48,726 bases of DNA. Source: Psychrobacter ciconiae (GTDB lineage Bacteria; Pseudomonadota; Gammaproteobacteria; Pseudomonadales; Moraxellaceae). The stretch's first letter is position 1; the number at the start of each line of letters is the position of its first letter. Shown piece by piece: positions 47,708 to 48,726 of the stretch. The notes beneath the pieces were generated by a model. It was not told the DNA's origin, made no database searches, and was given only the letters and a program-made list of their open reading frames with translations. A program made the position numbers and the translations under genes. Location of the stretch: contig NZ_CAJGYV010000002.1 of assembly GCF_904846055.1 (NCBI RefSeq), positions 1 through 48,726 on the forward strand. The letters are read 5' to 3'.

Positions 47708-48726
47708 ATGACAAGTACCCAACAACGTGCGGAATTGCATCGACAAATTTGGCAAATTGCAAACGAGGTTCGTGGCTCAGTCGATGGGTGGGATTTTAAG
47801 CAGTATGTGTTGGGGACTTTGTTCTACCGCTTTATCAGTGAGAACTTCTCCAATTATATTGAGGCGGGGGATGAGAGCGTTAATTATGCCGCTCTTCCTG
47901 ATGAAGTGATTACTGCTGATATTAAAGACGATGCGATTAAGACTAAGGGTTATTTCATATATCCCAGTCAGTTGTTTGCTAACGTGGCGGCCAATGCGCA
48001 TAGAAATGAGAACTTAAATACGGATTTGGCTGCTATCTTTAAAGAGATTGAAAGCTCGGCCAATGGCTACCCGTCTGAGCCTGATATTAAGGGGCTGTTT
48101 GCTGATTTTGATACCACCAGTAATCGATTAGGTAATACTGTTGCGGATAAAAACACCCGTTTAGCGGCGGTGCTTAAAGGGGTGGCTGGCCTTAAGCTGC
48201 ATCAGTTTGAGGACAGTGAGATTGATCTATTTGGCGATGCTTATGAGTATCTGATCTCAAACTATGCGGCCAATGCGGGTAAATCAGGCGGTGAGTTCTT
48301 TACCCCTCAAAGCGTGTCTAAACTGATTGCTCAAATTGCGATGCATAAACAAGAGACGGTTAATAAGATCTACGATCCAGCTGCAGGCTCTGGTTCTTTA
48401 TTGCTGCAAGCTAAAAAGCACTTTGATAACCACATCATTGAAGAGGGGTTTTTTGGTCAAGAGATTAACCACACTACCTATAACCTTGCACGTATGAATA
48501 TGTTTTTACATAACGTGAACTACGATAAATTTAATATCAAGCTGGGTAATACGCTGTTAGATCCGCATTTTGGGGTGGATAGACCCTTTGATGCGATTGT
48601 CTCGAATCCACCGTATTCAGTGAAATGGATTGGTAGTGATGATCCGACCTTAATTAATGATGAGCGTTTTGCACCAGCGGGCGTATTGGCCCCTAAATCA
48701 AAGGCGGACTTTGCCTTTGTGCTCCA
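47708..48726 (+). CDS. hsdM: Type I restriction-modification methyltransferase HsdM, 5' part (continues at 1-523)
   Basis: This is the first 339 codons of the N6-adenine methyltransferase subunit of a type I R-M enzyme. Two M subunits bind one HsdS and use S-adenosylmethionine. The AdoMet motif I DPAAGSG (about residues 223-229) and catalytic motif IV NPPY (about 300-303) are both visible. The reading frame is open to the last base and continues in frame at base 1, where residues such as [10 protein letters not shown] follow FAFVL. The whole protein is 513 residues, the usual HsdM size. The ATG lies after an AT-rich leader with a GGGGCT/AGCCCC hairpin about 27 bp upstream. The gene starts the hsdM-hsdS-hsdR operon. 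Confidence 0.95.
   Translation, partial: MTSTQQRAELHRQIWQIANEVRGSVDGWDFKQYVLGTLFYRFISENFSNYIEAGDESVNYAALPDEVITADIKDDAIKTKGYFIYPSQLFANVAANAHRNENLNTDLAAIFKEIESSANGYPSEPDIKGLFADFDTTSNRLGNTVADKNTRLAAVLKGVAGLKLHQFEDSEIDLFGDAYEYLISNYAANAGKSGGEFFTPQSVSKLIAQIAMHKQETVNKIYDPAAGSGSLLLQAKKHFDNHIIEEGFFGQEINHTTYNLARMNMFLHNVNYDKFNIKLGNTLLDPHFGVDRPFDAIVSNPPYSVKWIGSDDPTLINDERFAPAGVLAPKSKADFAFVL

Overview
The window reads as a complete circular plasmid of 48,726 bp, opened inside a gene. The last codons join the first in frame to make one 513-residue type I DNA methyltransferase. It carries a Rep_3 initiator with iterons, a ParA/ribbon-helix-helix partition locus, and a MOBQ-type relaxase with an oriT-like palindrome. 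It has no visible conjugation genes, so it is most likely mobilizable. The low-G+C backbone, the iteron Rep_3 plus small HTH accessory protein, and the catalase suggest a Moraxellaceae host, most likely Psychrobacter. That assignment is inference.

Layout. (1) 47708-48726 joined to 1-6383 is a defence block: hsdM-hsdS-hsdR of the EcoR124-like (IC) type, then two unrelated ORFs that each carry an RX4H HEPN motif; the second is Abi-like. (2) 6571-15402: a gltS 5' remnant is cut by an IS3-family element. An identical copy lies 7.2 kb away in the same orientation. The two bracket aes, a NrtR-like regulator, an SPFH protein, a NAD-kinase-like protein, tetR and tet(H). (3) 15403-19749 holds a frameshifted gene fragment, an unassigned two-gene unit (membrane protein plus small acidic protein), a replication-associated HTH protein, a serine resolvase with a res-like site, and a catalase. 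(4) 20088-36094 is an IS3-family element split by a full-length Tn7 (20534-35226) with a 5-bp ATCAA duplication. Tn7 retains both ends and tnsABCDE, and carries a class 2 integron with the internal stop in intI2. The array is sat2-aadA1-ybeA; the usual dfrA1 is absent. Another IS3-family element and a BrxA-like gene fragment lie in its left arm. (5) 36141-39344 holds an IS256-family element with a frameshifting insert, a truncated RelB/DinJ-type antitoxin, the rep gene, its operator and the iterons. (6) 39955-44243 is the mobilization module. (7) 44435-47384 holds an IS5-family element in a CTAG site, a small XRE-regulated-looking unit, a 39-unit array of an 8-bp repeat, and parA-parB.

How it works together: rep/iterons, par, the resolvase and possibly the antitoxin remnant give or gave maintenance. 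The mob genes give transfer with a helper. The cargo is defence (type I R-M plus HEPN genes), oxidative-stress protection (catalase) and resistance (tetracycline, streptothricin, streptomycin/spectinomycin). The least-described items are the paired HEPN genes behind the R-M operon, the 15.8-16.8 kb two-gene unit, the NrtR-controlled SPFH/NAD-kinase-like pair, and the very long TTATATAC array before parA.
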